A DNA stretch of 64,000 nt from Lenzites betulinus (taxonomy: Eukaryota > Basidiomycota > Agaricomycetes > Polyporales > Polyporaceae): positions 119,516-183,515 of the forward strand of contig JABYQU010000064.1 in NCBI GenBank assembly GCA_022264855.1, read 5' to 3'. A model generated the notes under the pieces. It saw nothing but the letters and a program-made list of their open reading frames with translations. It searched no databases and was not told the origin of the DNA. The position numbers were made by a program, and so were the translations under genes. Shown in pieces: positions 13,149 to 24,486 of this stretch (its first letter is position 1; every line of letters begins with the position of its first letter).

Positions 13149-13694
13149 TGTGCTGGAGAACAGCGGCGGATGTTGGGGTGGTTGTATGGGTGAGGGTTGT
13201 GCAAACATTCGTCTCTTCTATATGCACTAAACATCCTACCTGGGAGGTTCGTTCGCCGTACCGCCGCTAAGACGCGTATGTACCCGCCGAACTTGATCTG
13301 CGTCGGAAAGGCCGACCGGAGGATGCAAACTGCCGAGGCAAAACGAATCGTAAAGGCCGACCGGGAGATACGTGGGAGGAGTTGAAAGGGGACCCACCAA
13401 GTACGCACCTCGGCGAAGGCTCGGTCATGTTACTCACAGACGCACAAATGTCCAAGAAGCAGCGATCTTACGACGTATGGACGCGCCGCAGTGACGTACA
13501 ACCGTCGGCAACCGTCTTGAAGCACAGCCTCCCATACATAGTGTGATCATACATTCTACTTGTGGCGCGTGGCCGTGGTGAACAAGGGATCACACCTGTG
13601 CATTTTCAGAGATGTATAACGCAGCCGCCGAGCTAGTAGGATGCGCCCACCTCTTTAACGCCATTGGTATACACGGGCGGTGTTTCAGCCGCGT
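13149..13694. other. Intergenic, no gene recognised
   Basis: Promoter side of the SDR gene; a TATA-like CATATAG lies on the minus strand near 13,220. No coding frame is supported. Confidence 0.5.
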
Positions 13695-15034
13695 TCAGTC
13701 GTCCTCGTCATAGGCCTCGATTACCACCCCGATGTTCTCTTTCACCGCGCGGTCGACGACTGCGCACGCGACAGCCACGTCTTGCAAGCCCACCCCGACA
13801 GACTTGAAGATCGTGACGTCGCCCGAAGTCTGCACTTCCTCTATGGGACCCTCGCGCGGGATCCAAGTGTGGTCCTTCGTCTTGTAGTCGTACAGCTCAC
13901 CGAGTTCGATGAGATCAGACTCAGACAACTCGGCGTCGATGAGTTCCCCAGCCTCTTGCTGCAAACGCCGGAATGCGCGTGAGCGATTGCATGTGCACGA
14001 TATCTCGTGATACGTACGAGACAAGCAGACTTCTGGTCTACTATGACTATGCCTGCCCGCTTCACGAGAGCCGTATCGATCTCGTGCCTGTATGCGCAAA
14101 AGCCACAACTGTCAGCAGCAGCGGGGGAAACGCAGATGAGAATCGCACTGACATCTCCGGCTTATACGAGCCGATCAGACAGAGGTGTGTTCCCTTCTGC
14201 ACGAGCTTGGATGGGAACAGCGCATGCGTCGAAGAGGTGGCTGTGATGATTATATTCGCCTGCTTCACAGCTTCTTGGTATTCTGTCCCGGTATGTTTCG
14301 AGTGGGCATCCGGCAATACGCCAGTTGTCACGCGCACGGACGAGAAGGTCGACTCGAGCAACTCGCGTAGGCTCTCCAATCTGGCGTTGCGTGATCGGTT
14401 GAAGATAGTACAGGTTTCGATGGAGGGGTAGGCTGTGAGGAATAGTGCGAGGTGGGCTTGGATCTGTGCACCGGCGCCGATGGCGAGTATAGACTTTGGT
14501 TTCGCGTTGTCAGGCAGAACGAGGCGTGTAGAGAGCAGAGAACCTGAAAGTTGAAATTGAGTCTCTGGAATATAGATCTCACACGACCCAGGCTTGACGC
14601 ATGTTGCCTTCTACAGCTCACTCGGATCGGACCATAGCAGACTATCACACAAGGTTACGATGAACCGATCGCGTACCAGCTGCGTTCCTCAATGCCGTCA
14701 ATCTCCTTGCATTGACGACCGCCCGCACGTTCCCGAACTTCTCGTCCAGCACAATCGTGGTCGCCGGAAGGCCCTTCTCCTTGATCTCTCTCGATGCCTC
14801 CGCAGAAGGCACGGATACGACCTTCATTGTGGTGCCCACCGATGAGATTCGAGATGGCATGAACAAGGACGTGTGGTGCTCTAGAGGAATAGCTGTCCGG
14901 TGCGGTTGATGAATCCCCCGATGCCGCTCAGAGAGCCTAGAGAAGACGTCCGCCATGAGAGTCACGAGCTCGTCCGGGGTGAACCTCGCGGTGACTTTGG
15001 CGACATCGGCGGCAGAGAGAATCAGCAGCGACAT
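13695..15034 (-). CDS. Ornithine cyclodeaminase/mu-crystallin family NAD(P)-binding protein
   Basis: Family members convert ornithine to proline or reduce cyclic imines (ketimine reductase, mu-crystallin); which reaction applies here is unknown. Four exons (15034-14677, 14543-14153, 14087-14018, 13958-13695) give 360 aa, close to the family norm. Seen: N-terminal MSLLILSAADV, the substrate-side stretch TTMKVVSV, the Rossmann glycine motif IGAGAQIQAHLALF (~140) with the GxGxQxxxH pattern of the family, then NIIITATSS and GSYKPEM joined across an intron to HEIDTALVKRAG. The C-terminal SVGVGLQDVAVA block (GVAxQDxA type) is present. No targeting signal was seen. A minus-strand TATATGG near 15,175 lies upstream. 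Confidence 0.9.
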
Positions 15035-15498
15035 CCGAGCTAGCTTGTGTTGACAAAGCAACCGAGAATGAGAGAGACAGAAATGACGGTCAAGGTCAAA
15101 AACATCATGGTGGCGGCGGAAAACATGCGGATGCGAGGGATCGTCGAGCGCCACATTGGATCACTAGTGTCCTCCCATATAAGGCAAGCGTAGTGTTCAC
15201 CACTACTGACGTCGCATTCGGATTCACCATTCGCTGAAAACATCATGAGAAAATGTACCCACTCTGCTGAAATATTAATGAGTAGACTTTAAAGTCAATT
15301 CCGACATATTGAACACCCCAGAATGAAAGCTAAAGATCAAATAAGTGTTCATTAACAAAGTCACCAATGTTAAGGTGACCCACTAATGAAACACGAAGTC
15401 TATTGTTTGTTACAAACTGCACACGCCACAGGATATCAAACACCTATGTAAATAGCCACCAGGAACGAGACAATATAGGAGGAAACTTTGAGGCGTTC
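15035..15498. other. Intergenic spacer
   Basis: Contains the cyclodeaminase-like promoter and an AT-rich stretch around 15,270-15,380. No gene or repeat was recognised. Confidence 0.5.
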
Positions 15499-16477
15499 TC
15501 AGTGCCCGTTCCTACTTCCCTTGAAGCGTTTCGAAGCGTGCTCTTGCGCATCGTCGTCATCGCCGTCGTCCCGCAGCCGCTTCCTGAAGTAACGTGTAGT
15601 GCGAATGCGGAATATCGGGTCGTTCGGGTCGGCCTCCGTGTCAGATGGCTGCGCGGCGCTGCTCCATGTGTCCTCCTCGTCCGAATCCTCCTGAGACGTA
15701 GAAGCGTCGTCTTCCTCCTGCTCCGGGGAGTAGCGTGCCGACTGACCACAGGCGTCGCGCGTGCAGACCGGATGGACAATGGAGAACCGACGGCGCGTCC
15801 GGGGACGCTCAGGCTCGTCGTCGTCGGAATCCGAGTCCGCGTCTCTAGGACGTTTCGTGGGAGCGATGGATGGTTCCGCTGATAGGCAACGTTCAGCAAC
15901 GGGCGCTCTCACTGGCGGGGGTGCTGGAGGAAGAGAGCGCGAGCGGGAGATATGACGAGGTGCAAATGTGCCTGTTGTGCCGAATGCAGCTTAGTATAGT
16001 GTAGTAGAGAATAAGGTCAAAGATAAAGAACGCACCCGTGGAGTGTATGTAAGGATGATAGGGAACGCGCCGACTCGTTCCGGGATGAAGCTGGCGGCGG
16101 CGAGACAGGACGGTGTGGACGGTAGGTACATCGGCATCGATTACAAGTGAGGCACTGCCAGCGACCTGCTCGTGTGTCTCAAGCTGGACATCAGAGTCGT
16201 CGTCGGCGCTATTTCCTTCTGGAGGTGCCCAAATGTGATGAGTTGAGGCGTAACTGAACATGCCATTGGACAAGTACGTACCGATGGGTTGAGATTCCTC
16301 GCTGGAATCAGTATCATAGTCCGATGACGCCGATGGGTCCTGGTTCTCGGGCTCCAGCTCTGGGCCTTCCAGCACGGACTGGCCGGAAGGTGCAGATGTA
16401 TCATCGTCAGCGGGGCTACAGCAGCACAGAAAGTTTGAGCATGCGAAGAACCACGAGAACACCCCCATGAATCTCAC
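15499..16477 (-). CDS. Hypothetical acidic, largely disordered protein
   Basis: Not recognised. Two exons (16477-16036 and 15971-15499) joined at a GT...CAG intron in matching phase give 304 aa. The first ~20 residues are hydrophobic and cysteine-rich (FLCCCSP), followed by long Asp/Glu/Ser-rich stretches and a basic, Arg/Pro-rich middle (RSRSLPPAP...). The C-terminal half has runs of Asp and a short basic end (SKRFKG) that could serve as a nuclear signal. The N-terminus is doubtful: a GTGAGA donor lies at the proposed start, so the first residues may be intronic and a further exon may exist upstream (open frame to about 16,679). Confidence 0.5.
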
Positions 16478-17845
16478 CTGGATGCTGAGACGTCTTCGAG
16501 TACGTGTCTTGGGGTGAGAAGTGCGCGAAACAGTCTCGATGCGGTGTTGTCAACAAAGGCGATGGTCTGCTTGCCAGAGGCGGCGAGGGCACTGAGGATG
16601 AGAGGCATTGTAGGATGATGCTCGGCGAGTGTTGGCTCAGATGCGAATCCTTGGATTTCGATGGCATGTTGGGGGCCATTTCGCGCAGCTATATGGAGAG
16701 GTTGGGAATGTCAAAGCGTTGGAAGTACAGGTACGCATGGGAGACCAAGCGCATCCAAGCGGCCACGGGTGGCACGCGGATCCAAGCGCATCAATTCCAT
16801 GTAGAAGCCTCGCATTGGGCCTCCGGGGCAGTGGGAGCTAAGATAAGTGGCGTATCAGTTATACGCCCAAGCCCAGGTGTCAATTCTGTCCTTCAAACAC
16901 TCACTCCTTCCCAGTGAATATAGCCGCTGGCGCTGGGTGAGTTTACCCCCATGTGTATCACGCATACCGCAAGACCGTAGGATTCGAAGACAAGGAGTGC
17001 TCGCAACCATCTGGCGCCAATCAATTCTGCACCGCCACCACCGCCCTCGCGGCGTGAGTGGTAAGCGCCCAACCCGCTAGCACGAAATACTTTTCCTGAG
17101 CTTTTACACCAATTGAACTGGGATCCTGACGAACTTGCCATTATCTACATGCAATACGGGCTCTATCCTCACCTCAGAGATGGTATCCGGAGAAGATGCG
17201 CTTGGACGTGCCACTCCAAGAGGTGCGCTTGGACCCGTGCCATGCGCTCCGCCTGACCTAATCAGCAACGGCGCCGGTGCTAGCGAGCCATTGTTCTCTG
17301 AAGTGAGCGTCGGTGTTCAAGCGTTGTTCCATCGATAACCCCCTGATACAGTGCACCACGACAGTTCCAGAGCGTCCCTCGAGATATCTGAGAATTCGAT
17401 GTTTTTTGGCATCGGGACTCGGACTGCCAAATACTCGGCGGGCGTGCAGGGTAAATTGTCTGAGGTGCAGACAATCCAAGCTCTTTTCAAGAAGAATATG
17501 CGCACACATAAGGTTAGGAGTGCATTGGCCACACCCAAGGGGCCACATTGCAGGAGATCTGGACCCCAGATGAGGCCGGTCTTATGGCGCAGCACAAGGG
17601 ATGGACACACAATGCGCTCAAATACGGCCAGTGTATTGGACTAAGCGCCACCGCTTAGCGACATGTTGGTTTTGCCCCGGTCTCTGCGCCTATAAAAGGC
17701 ACCTCCTCGTGCCGTCTCCCCTCCTTCTCCCGTACTACCACCATCCCCACACTTGAGCCTTCCTCCGTCCCCGAGCCCAATCCGCTCTCATCTATCCTCC
17801 TGCACCCATCCTCTCTCGTATCCATCTCATCCTCTAACCTTCACG
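16478..17845. other. Intergenic region with promoter of the downstream gene
   Basis: About 1.4 kb without a convincing gene. Frames on both strands are short and mutually overlapping. The 3' end is a promoter with a TATA box at 17,691 followed by a pyrimidine-rich leader. Confidence 0.5.
17691..17697 (+). promoter_or_regulatory. TATA box
   Basis: TATAAAA 155 bases before the ATG at 17,846, followed by a C/T-rich leader typical of highly expressed fungal promoters. Confidence 0.55.
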
Positions 17846-20057
17846 ATGTTCTCCGCCTTGACCTCCAAGAAGACCACTCGTGCCAACTCTGGTGAGCAGT
17901 CCCATCGCACGCGTCTGTGGCACGTCGCTCATGTCCATGCCCTCTCAGCGGTTGGGTCCAGCGCCGCCGGGCCATCCACAAGCCAGCCCCTCCAGCCACC
18001 CGCACCCTCCACGCGTTCGCCAATGCGGACGCGCTCTGGAAAAATCCTTGCCCCCATCGCGGAGGGGGTGAAGACCGTCCGGGCGAAGCTCGCCGGAGGT
18101 CGTCGGAGTAAGAAGGCCCCTGCCGAGGCACCTGAGGGTGCTGAGGCATCTACGTCGGCGCAGGCCGTCGCGACGTACGTCGTCGATAGTTGATCATATC
18201 GATGCGCCATCTCACTTGCTTCGCAGGTCATCGGACGTCGCCAACACCAAGCCCGCCCCCGCTCCCCGCAAGGCCGCGCCCAAGCGACGGGCCACGACCG
18301 CTCGCGGTCGCACCACAAAAGGCAAGGCTGCCGCGAAGCCCGCGCCCATCCCTGCAACGCCCCCCGCATCACCCCCCGCCCCTCCTGCCGCCCCCATCTC
18401 TGGCCCGTCGACGGCCACTGCAATTGTCCCCGCCGCCGCCCTTGCCCCCGTCGCCGCCACCACCCCTACCGCCGTCGCCGCCACCCCTGCCGCTGCCTTA
18501 GCCCCTGCCGCTCCTGTCGCCGGCGCGAATGCTCGCGTCCGTCCAGAAGTCCCAGAGCACAGGCGTCTCAAGCGCCAAGGTGCGTACTACTTCGACAAGG
18601 GAGGGAGGATACTTCCGGAGGGGGAGTACCTCGACAAGGACGGCAACGCGCCCATGTCGGCGCTGTTGAAGGAGGTGGAGAAGGACAAGTGCCTCGAGGA
18701 GGCTATGAGCGTCCGGACCGTCAGGCCTGGCGGGAGCATCTATGGCCTCACGGAGTACGCGTCGAAACTCTCGTTCGTCTACCAGCCCCTCAATATCAGG
18801 CTGCCGGACATGGGGCCCATCGTCTTCCCGTCCATCCCCAACGGGCCGCAGCCCGTTGTTCTCCCTTCTGTCTCCGCCTCTCCCATGCCTGCTGCCTTCC
18901 CCTCCGCCCTTGATCAGTCCCGGCTGGGTGCGCCAGCGTCCCCTCAGGCACCCCGGGAGGAGGAGATCGGGGTGGCGCCGCGTTCCATTGGGACGCGGAT
19001 CTCGAGGCAGTACGCTGTCTTCTTCAACCTGGACGGGGGCGATCTGCCGTCGGATGAGGGCTCGGACGAACTTGTCCCCATAGGGGAGATTGTTGCCAAG
19101 CTCCTCCAAGAGGCCCGATCGGCTCCCTCCTCTTCCATCGAGGCCGCATCGCCCTCGCTCGCCGCCGCCCCCGCCGTCACTGCCTCCTCCTCCTCCTCCT
19201 CCTCCTCCTCCTCCGCCGCCGCTCCCCTCGTCGCCGATAGCAGCGCCGAGGCTTCCCGCCCCTACCGCAAGGTACCCCTCAGGCGGCACCATGCCGAGCT
19301 GATCTTCTTGGACGACGAGCTCCCTGTCCGCCCTCCGTCTCCCTCTCCCGCCCGTCCCCTGCCTCCCAATGCCATCCGCATCACCCGCCAGAACGCCGTC
19401 TACTTGGACAAGGACGGCTTCGCACTTCCCGAGGGGGTGACCACGACGAGGGAGGCGCAGTTCCCTGAGGAGTTCGGTCCCTCTGCGTCCGCCAGTGGCT
19501 CGGCCAGGAAGAGCCCTGTCTTCACCTTCACCCGGGAGGAGGTGACGCCCGCTGTTCCGGCCCCCGAGAAGCTTCGCGGCCTCTTCGCGCGGCGCAGCAA
19601 GTCCAAGCTGGCCGGGTTCAACAACGCCGAGACTTCAGGCGTTACAGCGGAGAAGCCTGCCGTATCCGTCTCCCCGGAAGCAGTGGAGGAGCCCGCGCAG
19701 GCCCAGGAGGAGGAGACCGTCGTTGCCCCTTCCGCCGACCTGAAGGGCAAGAAGCGCGCCCGGGAGCCCGAGGACGTCGACGGCGCCGCCGAGGACGCCC
19801 CGCGCGTGCAGCGCCCCCGCACCGTGAAGGTGTGCTCGTTCACGGCGAAGTGCTCGCTTCTGAAGGCGACGGTCACCGTGTTCCCCGTCCCCGCCGGCAT
19901 CCAGTGCAGGGACACGATGGTGCTCTTCCCGGAGGGCAAGAGCTTCGCCGCGACGATGAAGGCGCACGCCAACAAGCGGTCGCGCGAGGAGTTCGAGAAC
20001 GGTGCGCCTGCGCATGACGCGGCGGAAGAGCCTGCGGCGAAGAAGGTGCGCGTGTAG
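17846..20057 (+). CDS. Hypothetical Ala/Pro-rich protein with degenerate DKDG repeats
   Basis: Not recognised. Exons 17846-17891, 17949-18174 and 18227-20057 give 700 aa. The N-terminal third is basic and Ala/Pro/Lys-rich (KKTTR, RKAAPKRR, TTKGKAAAKP). Three copies of a ~25-residue motif follow: RLKRQGAYYFDKGGRILPEG (~235), RISRQYAVFFNLDGGDLPSD (~380) and RITRQNAVYLDKDGFALPEG (~510); VPLRRHHAELIFLDDELP (~480) may be a fourth, worn copy. They share basic-RQ-x-AVY-hydrophobic-D-x-DG-x-x-LP. Serine and alanine homopolymer runs separate them. The C-terminus has clustered basic motifs (GKKRARE, NKRSREE, AAKKVRV), so nuclear location is plausible. A TATA box and pyrimidine leader suggest strong expression. 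The protein is probably mostly disordered. Confidence 0.8.
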
Positions 20058-20534
20058 GGGGTTTGGCCGCCGAAGGCCAGAAGGACGACGAACGTTGTTG
20101 TAGAATAGATGCGTGTATAACTGAATCTCGCCTGCTTGTTGATACCTCCTTTCGGACTTGTATACCTGTTGTCTGCGCAGTTTGTATCATTATCAATATT
20201 TTTTGACTCGCCATTCCCCGTGTGCAGCTTCTGCCAGAGTCAGTGTCGTTGATCATCGATCAACGTTTCAACCGTGAAGTCTTAGAGTAAGGCGGCTTCG
20301 CGTCTGTCGTATCCCGGGCATATCATGCACGTCCACCATGATAATGCGAGTAAGCATCAATGTGATGTCCATTAGAACCATCGTTCAGTACGAGATTAAC
20401 AGCAAGTGGGGTAATCTCGTCACTCGTAGCGCATCCCTACCACCACCTCTACCATCCTGACTGCTCTCATCACCGGGTATCCATATAACAAGAAGCACCG
20501 TTGATCAACCCGTCACCCACACCCTCGGCCACAC
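20058..20534. other. Convergent 3' flanks
   Basis: Lies between two convergent genes and should contain both terminators. No coding signal was seen. Confidence 0.5.
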
Positions 20535-23500
20535 TCACAAGCACCATCCGACTGCCGCACCCGCGTCCCTCAGCGGCCGATGCTCCGACAGCGTGAGCGC
20601 AAAGCACAAACACTCGCGCTCGCGGTCCTTCCGGCCCTGCAGCCCGTACATCTTCGCGAGGAAGTACCACGCCTCCGGCACGTCCCACCCCGCGCCCTTC
20701 GTGAGCGCAGAGAGCAGCCCCACGGCGAGATCGACGTTGTCCCGGCTCGCAGGCTCCATCCCCGCTCGGGACCGCGCCTGCGACGTGGTAGTGCCGGCGG
20801 GCGGCGCGTCCTGGACGGCGGAGAGGTAGACGCGGCAAAGGTGGATCGTCGCGGACACGTCGTTCGGGGTGATGAAAAGCGCCTTCTGGAACGACTCCAG
20901 CGCCTTGCGGTCCTCGTCCAGCGCGAGGTAGTATAGTCCGAGCTGAGGGAACGTCAGCGCACGGTGGATGCACCGGGGGGGGGGGGGGGAACACGCACCT
21001 GGACCCAGACGGCAGGGTTGCTCTCATCGCGGACCTCCGCTTCCTGGATCGCACCTCTCGCTTGCTCGATCTTGCCCAGCCTGCGGAACGTCGCGGACGA
21101 CATGAGCCACAGGTTGCTCAGCAGTCGACGGTCCTTCGCAACGCGGACGTTGTGTCTCGACATGGTGGGTCCGGTAGACGCAGGTGGCGGCGGTGGTGGC
21201 GGCGGTGGGACCTCCAATAATGATAAGTCCTGCTGAGACGCATGGATGCTCAGGTGTTGGCGCAAGTGGATCGAGGAGGCTTGGTACGGGGTCTGGCCGA
21301 GCAGCGCGCGGAAGTCTGCCGCTACCCTGTCAGAAATACGATGTCCTTGACCAGCTACTAGTGAAGACGCGTACCTGGGGCAGAGGTTGACCGCTTCATG
21401 TGCCCGCCCGCATGATTGTGCCGCCCAACATTATGGCCGATCTTCTTCGAGATCGTGGTGACTCTCGCGCGACCTTTGTGCACGCCGCTGATGAAAACTT
21501 CCCGGACCTTCTTCCCCTTCCCGCGATTGGGATGTCCATCGTCTATCGACAACCGCTTATCCGCGGAGATTTCATCCTTCTCTTTCAGCGTACCGTTCAA
21601 ACTTGCACGAGGGAGTTGATCTTGCGAATAGGCCGGAGTATGTGCCATGGGAGAGGCGGGAGTAACAGTGATCGGGATGTCCACGTTGAGAGAGGCTGAC
21701 GATCCCGGTTCGGGCTGCTCCTCCACTGGAGGGAAGAGTGCGGACGACCGAAGCACTTGGTTCGGAGGACTGCTGGTCAATCGCCTGTCCATAGAGGACA
21801 TCACCGAGGCCGCATTGAGTTCTTGAGACGCCCGCCGACTGTCGATGGACATGCGCCCTGCGATTCTTTAGCACCACGCAACGATTGATAGAATGTATAT
21901 GAGCTTACTATCTTCAACGCCCACTTCCCGTCGTTCTGAGAACCACTGGAAAACCTCAACCCATTTATCGCCCGTGCCCTCTGGACCCTCGACGAATTCA
22001 GTAAGCGTCAGCTGGGTCATCCGCAACTGGAGCGCATGCTCAAACGCTTCTTGGCGATTTGGTGATGGCCGGTCGCCCAGAGGCTGAAGCAACGTCGATG
22101 ATGGCGGAAGTTCCACAGCGTCGTTGTCTAAAAGCCGCCCGTGTTCCGAGTGAACACCATTCAGCGAAGGGCTTGCAGAGGCGTCGCCATTGGGCTCGTC
22201 GGTTGATGTGCCATAATCATGAACCCTTACACCATCGGGTATGTCACCGTTGCTTGTGGTGCCGTTTGCTTGCTCGGGCTCGTCCACCAAGTCTGTCTCG
22301 CTGACGCTGGCACCAATCTCGAGTACCTCCTTCGCCGCCCTCCAGTCGCCTGAAGCAGTCAGGAGTAGGCCGAGCAAATGCCAATGCCTGGCTTCGCCAT
22401 GGTCGCCCTCGACGGCGGCGCGGGCGTGTACGATAGCGGTCTGGATATCTTGCGATGACCCGGGCCGGAGGTAAGCCAACGCTAGATGGTGATGAGTGGA
22501 TGGGGTCGGCTGCGTCTCCAGGGATGCATGTAGGAGAGCAAGCGAATCCTCGAAGTGCCTTGTTCGCGTGAGGACATCCTGTTCTATGAAGTGAAAGTTA
22601 GATGCAGGCACCGTACCGTGCGCTACTCAACTCACCAGCGTACGCTATAGCGACGTGCCATATCGCTTCAGCCAGCTGCACGCTTGCAAGAAGCGCCTGG
22701 TTCCTGTCATCGAGTCGTGTGCGCGCCCTTTCCAACATTTCTCCAGCCTCCTTCGCGTTGTCTAGTGACTTAGTGGGGTCGCTCTCTGCAAGCGCTAGTC
22801 GCGACAACATCCTCGAGCCTTGAACGAGCGTCTGGACCCAGTGTTCATCGGTATCGATATCCTTCCCAGCGCCGTATGCACCGTCCGTCTCAACGGTTGA
22901 AGTAAGATCCTCTGCCATACTTGCCTCGCGTGCCTTGCTGACGATTTGAACGTAGAGCCGGAGAGTTCGCTTGGCGAGGTCGGGATCGCCGCTGACGTAA
23001 AATAAGCGACTCATGTGCCGGAAAACCTTGAACGAGTTGAACGTGAGGCGTGTCGCCCACCACAGTACCTGAAAACAGTCAGTCTCGGCCACTTGGTGTG
23101 GATGAGAGCATGCGCACATCGATGACCCACCCAGCATACTCGCCGATAGCTCCGTCTGCCTCCCATGCGGCTACGGAAAGGTCGACCAAGTCTTCGACCT
23201 TTGCATTCCGCTCTCCAGCCTTCGGAAAGGATGTGCTGACGCTCAGGATAGCACGATACTCCTGCACGACCGACCTGGCTGTACTGATCCACCGGTGTGG
23301 CTTGTCCGAGCCAGGCTTTGGTACAGGCGATGCTCGCGCCTTGAAAATGAGTGCACGGAGATGCAGCACCGCGACTGTGGACCGTTGGTCTGGCCGAAAC
23401 AAGGGCGGCCAATGAGCGCTGCATGAGTGGTACTGCTGGAGTAGCGTCCATAAAGCGCCGTGCTCGCCGTCCGTCCGCGATACGTCGCATAGTTTGGCAC

Positions 23501-24486
23501 CGAGGATGATGCCCCTGCGGAGGACACGTTCCACCCATCTCCACAGCTCGCGGTAGCGCGCGAATGAGCTGCTGTCAGCGGAAGCCGGAACAGCTGCCGC
23601 AGTGGTTGGTACGTGAGCAGGGATCTCGGAGACGACATTCGTGATGAGAGGAGTCGTAGACATATACGTCGCGAACGCTCTTTGTGTGTCGCTCGCGTTC
23701 ATCGTTTCATAGCACATGCCTGAGTCCACAAGTAAGTGACCACTGGCCATTCATGCACTTACCGGTAGCCTACCTTTTAGACAAACGCTCCTGATCTGCT
23801 CCACGATTGACCATGTGCGGCCTTCGTTGATGTCTGCGGCAGAGGCAGATGTCTGGGCGGAAACAAAGCTGCCTGTCCATGACGAAGAAAGAGAAGAGTT
23901 AGAACTGGTCCCTGGGACTTGCAGTGTCGCAGGGGCCGAGCGTGTCGTCGCAGAGGGAAAGACGGGACCTTGGTCGTCCGAGAGGTCTTTGACTTGTGCA
24001 AGATGTTCGAGGCACTCGGACGGTCTTCGCAGTGCATACGCATAGTATGCTAGGGCGGCTTTGACCGACTTTGGAACAGGTGCACCGCGTCAAGAGACTG
24101 ATATTGGCGACATACTCAACTGCACGTACATCAGAAGCACTCTCGCTCATCTGCTTGAGAGCGAGATACCCCGTCATACCCTCCTCGATCCGCTCCTCCG
24201 CAAGCGTACACTCATCCCCCAGCGCGAGCACCCCGCGCAGGCCGATGTCAGAGCCGTCGAGGTCCGTAGAGTTGGCTGATAGCAGTAACGATAGAGATTG
24301 CGTTTGCGAAGCGAGTTCAGCAACATCTTGGTGCCCCGGACAGTGTTTGTTGAATTTCCGTAGAAGGTCTGACCAGGAGACCGCTCTGCCGTGTACATCT
24401 TTCGCGGGAAACCGTGCGTCCCACTGTCCGGCGGTTAACGCACTTCTGAGCTGTCGCCAATAGTGTGAGGGTTTCCCCTGCGCCAT
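20535..24486 (-). CDS. YPP1/TTC7-type TPR protein (PI4-kinase complex scaffold)
   Basis: Homologs bind EFR3 and Stt4/PI4KA and place PI 4-kinase at the plasma membrane. Model exons (24486-24130, 24068-23774, 23719-23118, 23068-22636, 22583-21909, 21857-21375, 21345-20999, 20942-20535) total 3,600 nt, 1,199 aa. Seen: N-terminal HYWRQLRSALTAGQW and WSDLLRKFNKHCPGH, a helical middle (VLWWATRLTFNSFKVFRHMS), then TPR-like repeats: HHLALAYLRPGSSQD, WHLLGLLLTASGDWRAAKEV, LWLMSSATFRRLGKIEQARG, LGLYYLALDEDRKALESFQ and EAWYFLAKMYGLQGRKDRE. A Ser/Asp-rich loop separates the last two groups. Start chosen at ATG 24486 because it precedes the conserved block; an open frame continues upstream without a clear ATG. 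Unresolved: the junction near 21,360 only works in frame with a 29-nt intron or a non-obvious donor, so a sequence error there is possible. Confidence 0.85.
20975..20989. repeat. G15 homopolymer inside a YPP1 intron
   Basis: Fifteen consecutive G on the plus strand, located in the last intron of the YPP1-like gene (C15 on the sense strand). Prone to slippage and sequencing error. Confidence 0.95.

Noticed and set aside
16416..16679. Extra 5' exon of the acidic protein
   Set aside because: The GTGAGA donor after it leads to an acceptor in the wrong phase for the downstream acidic frame; left as a possibility only.
18498..19292. 264-codon minus-strand frame rich in glycine
   Set aside because: Shadow of the Ala/Pro/Ser-rich gene on the plus strand.
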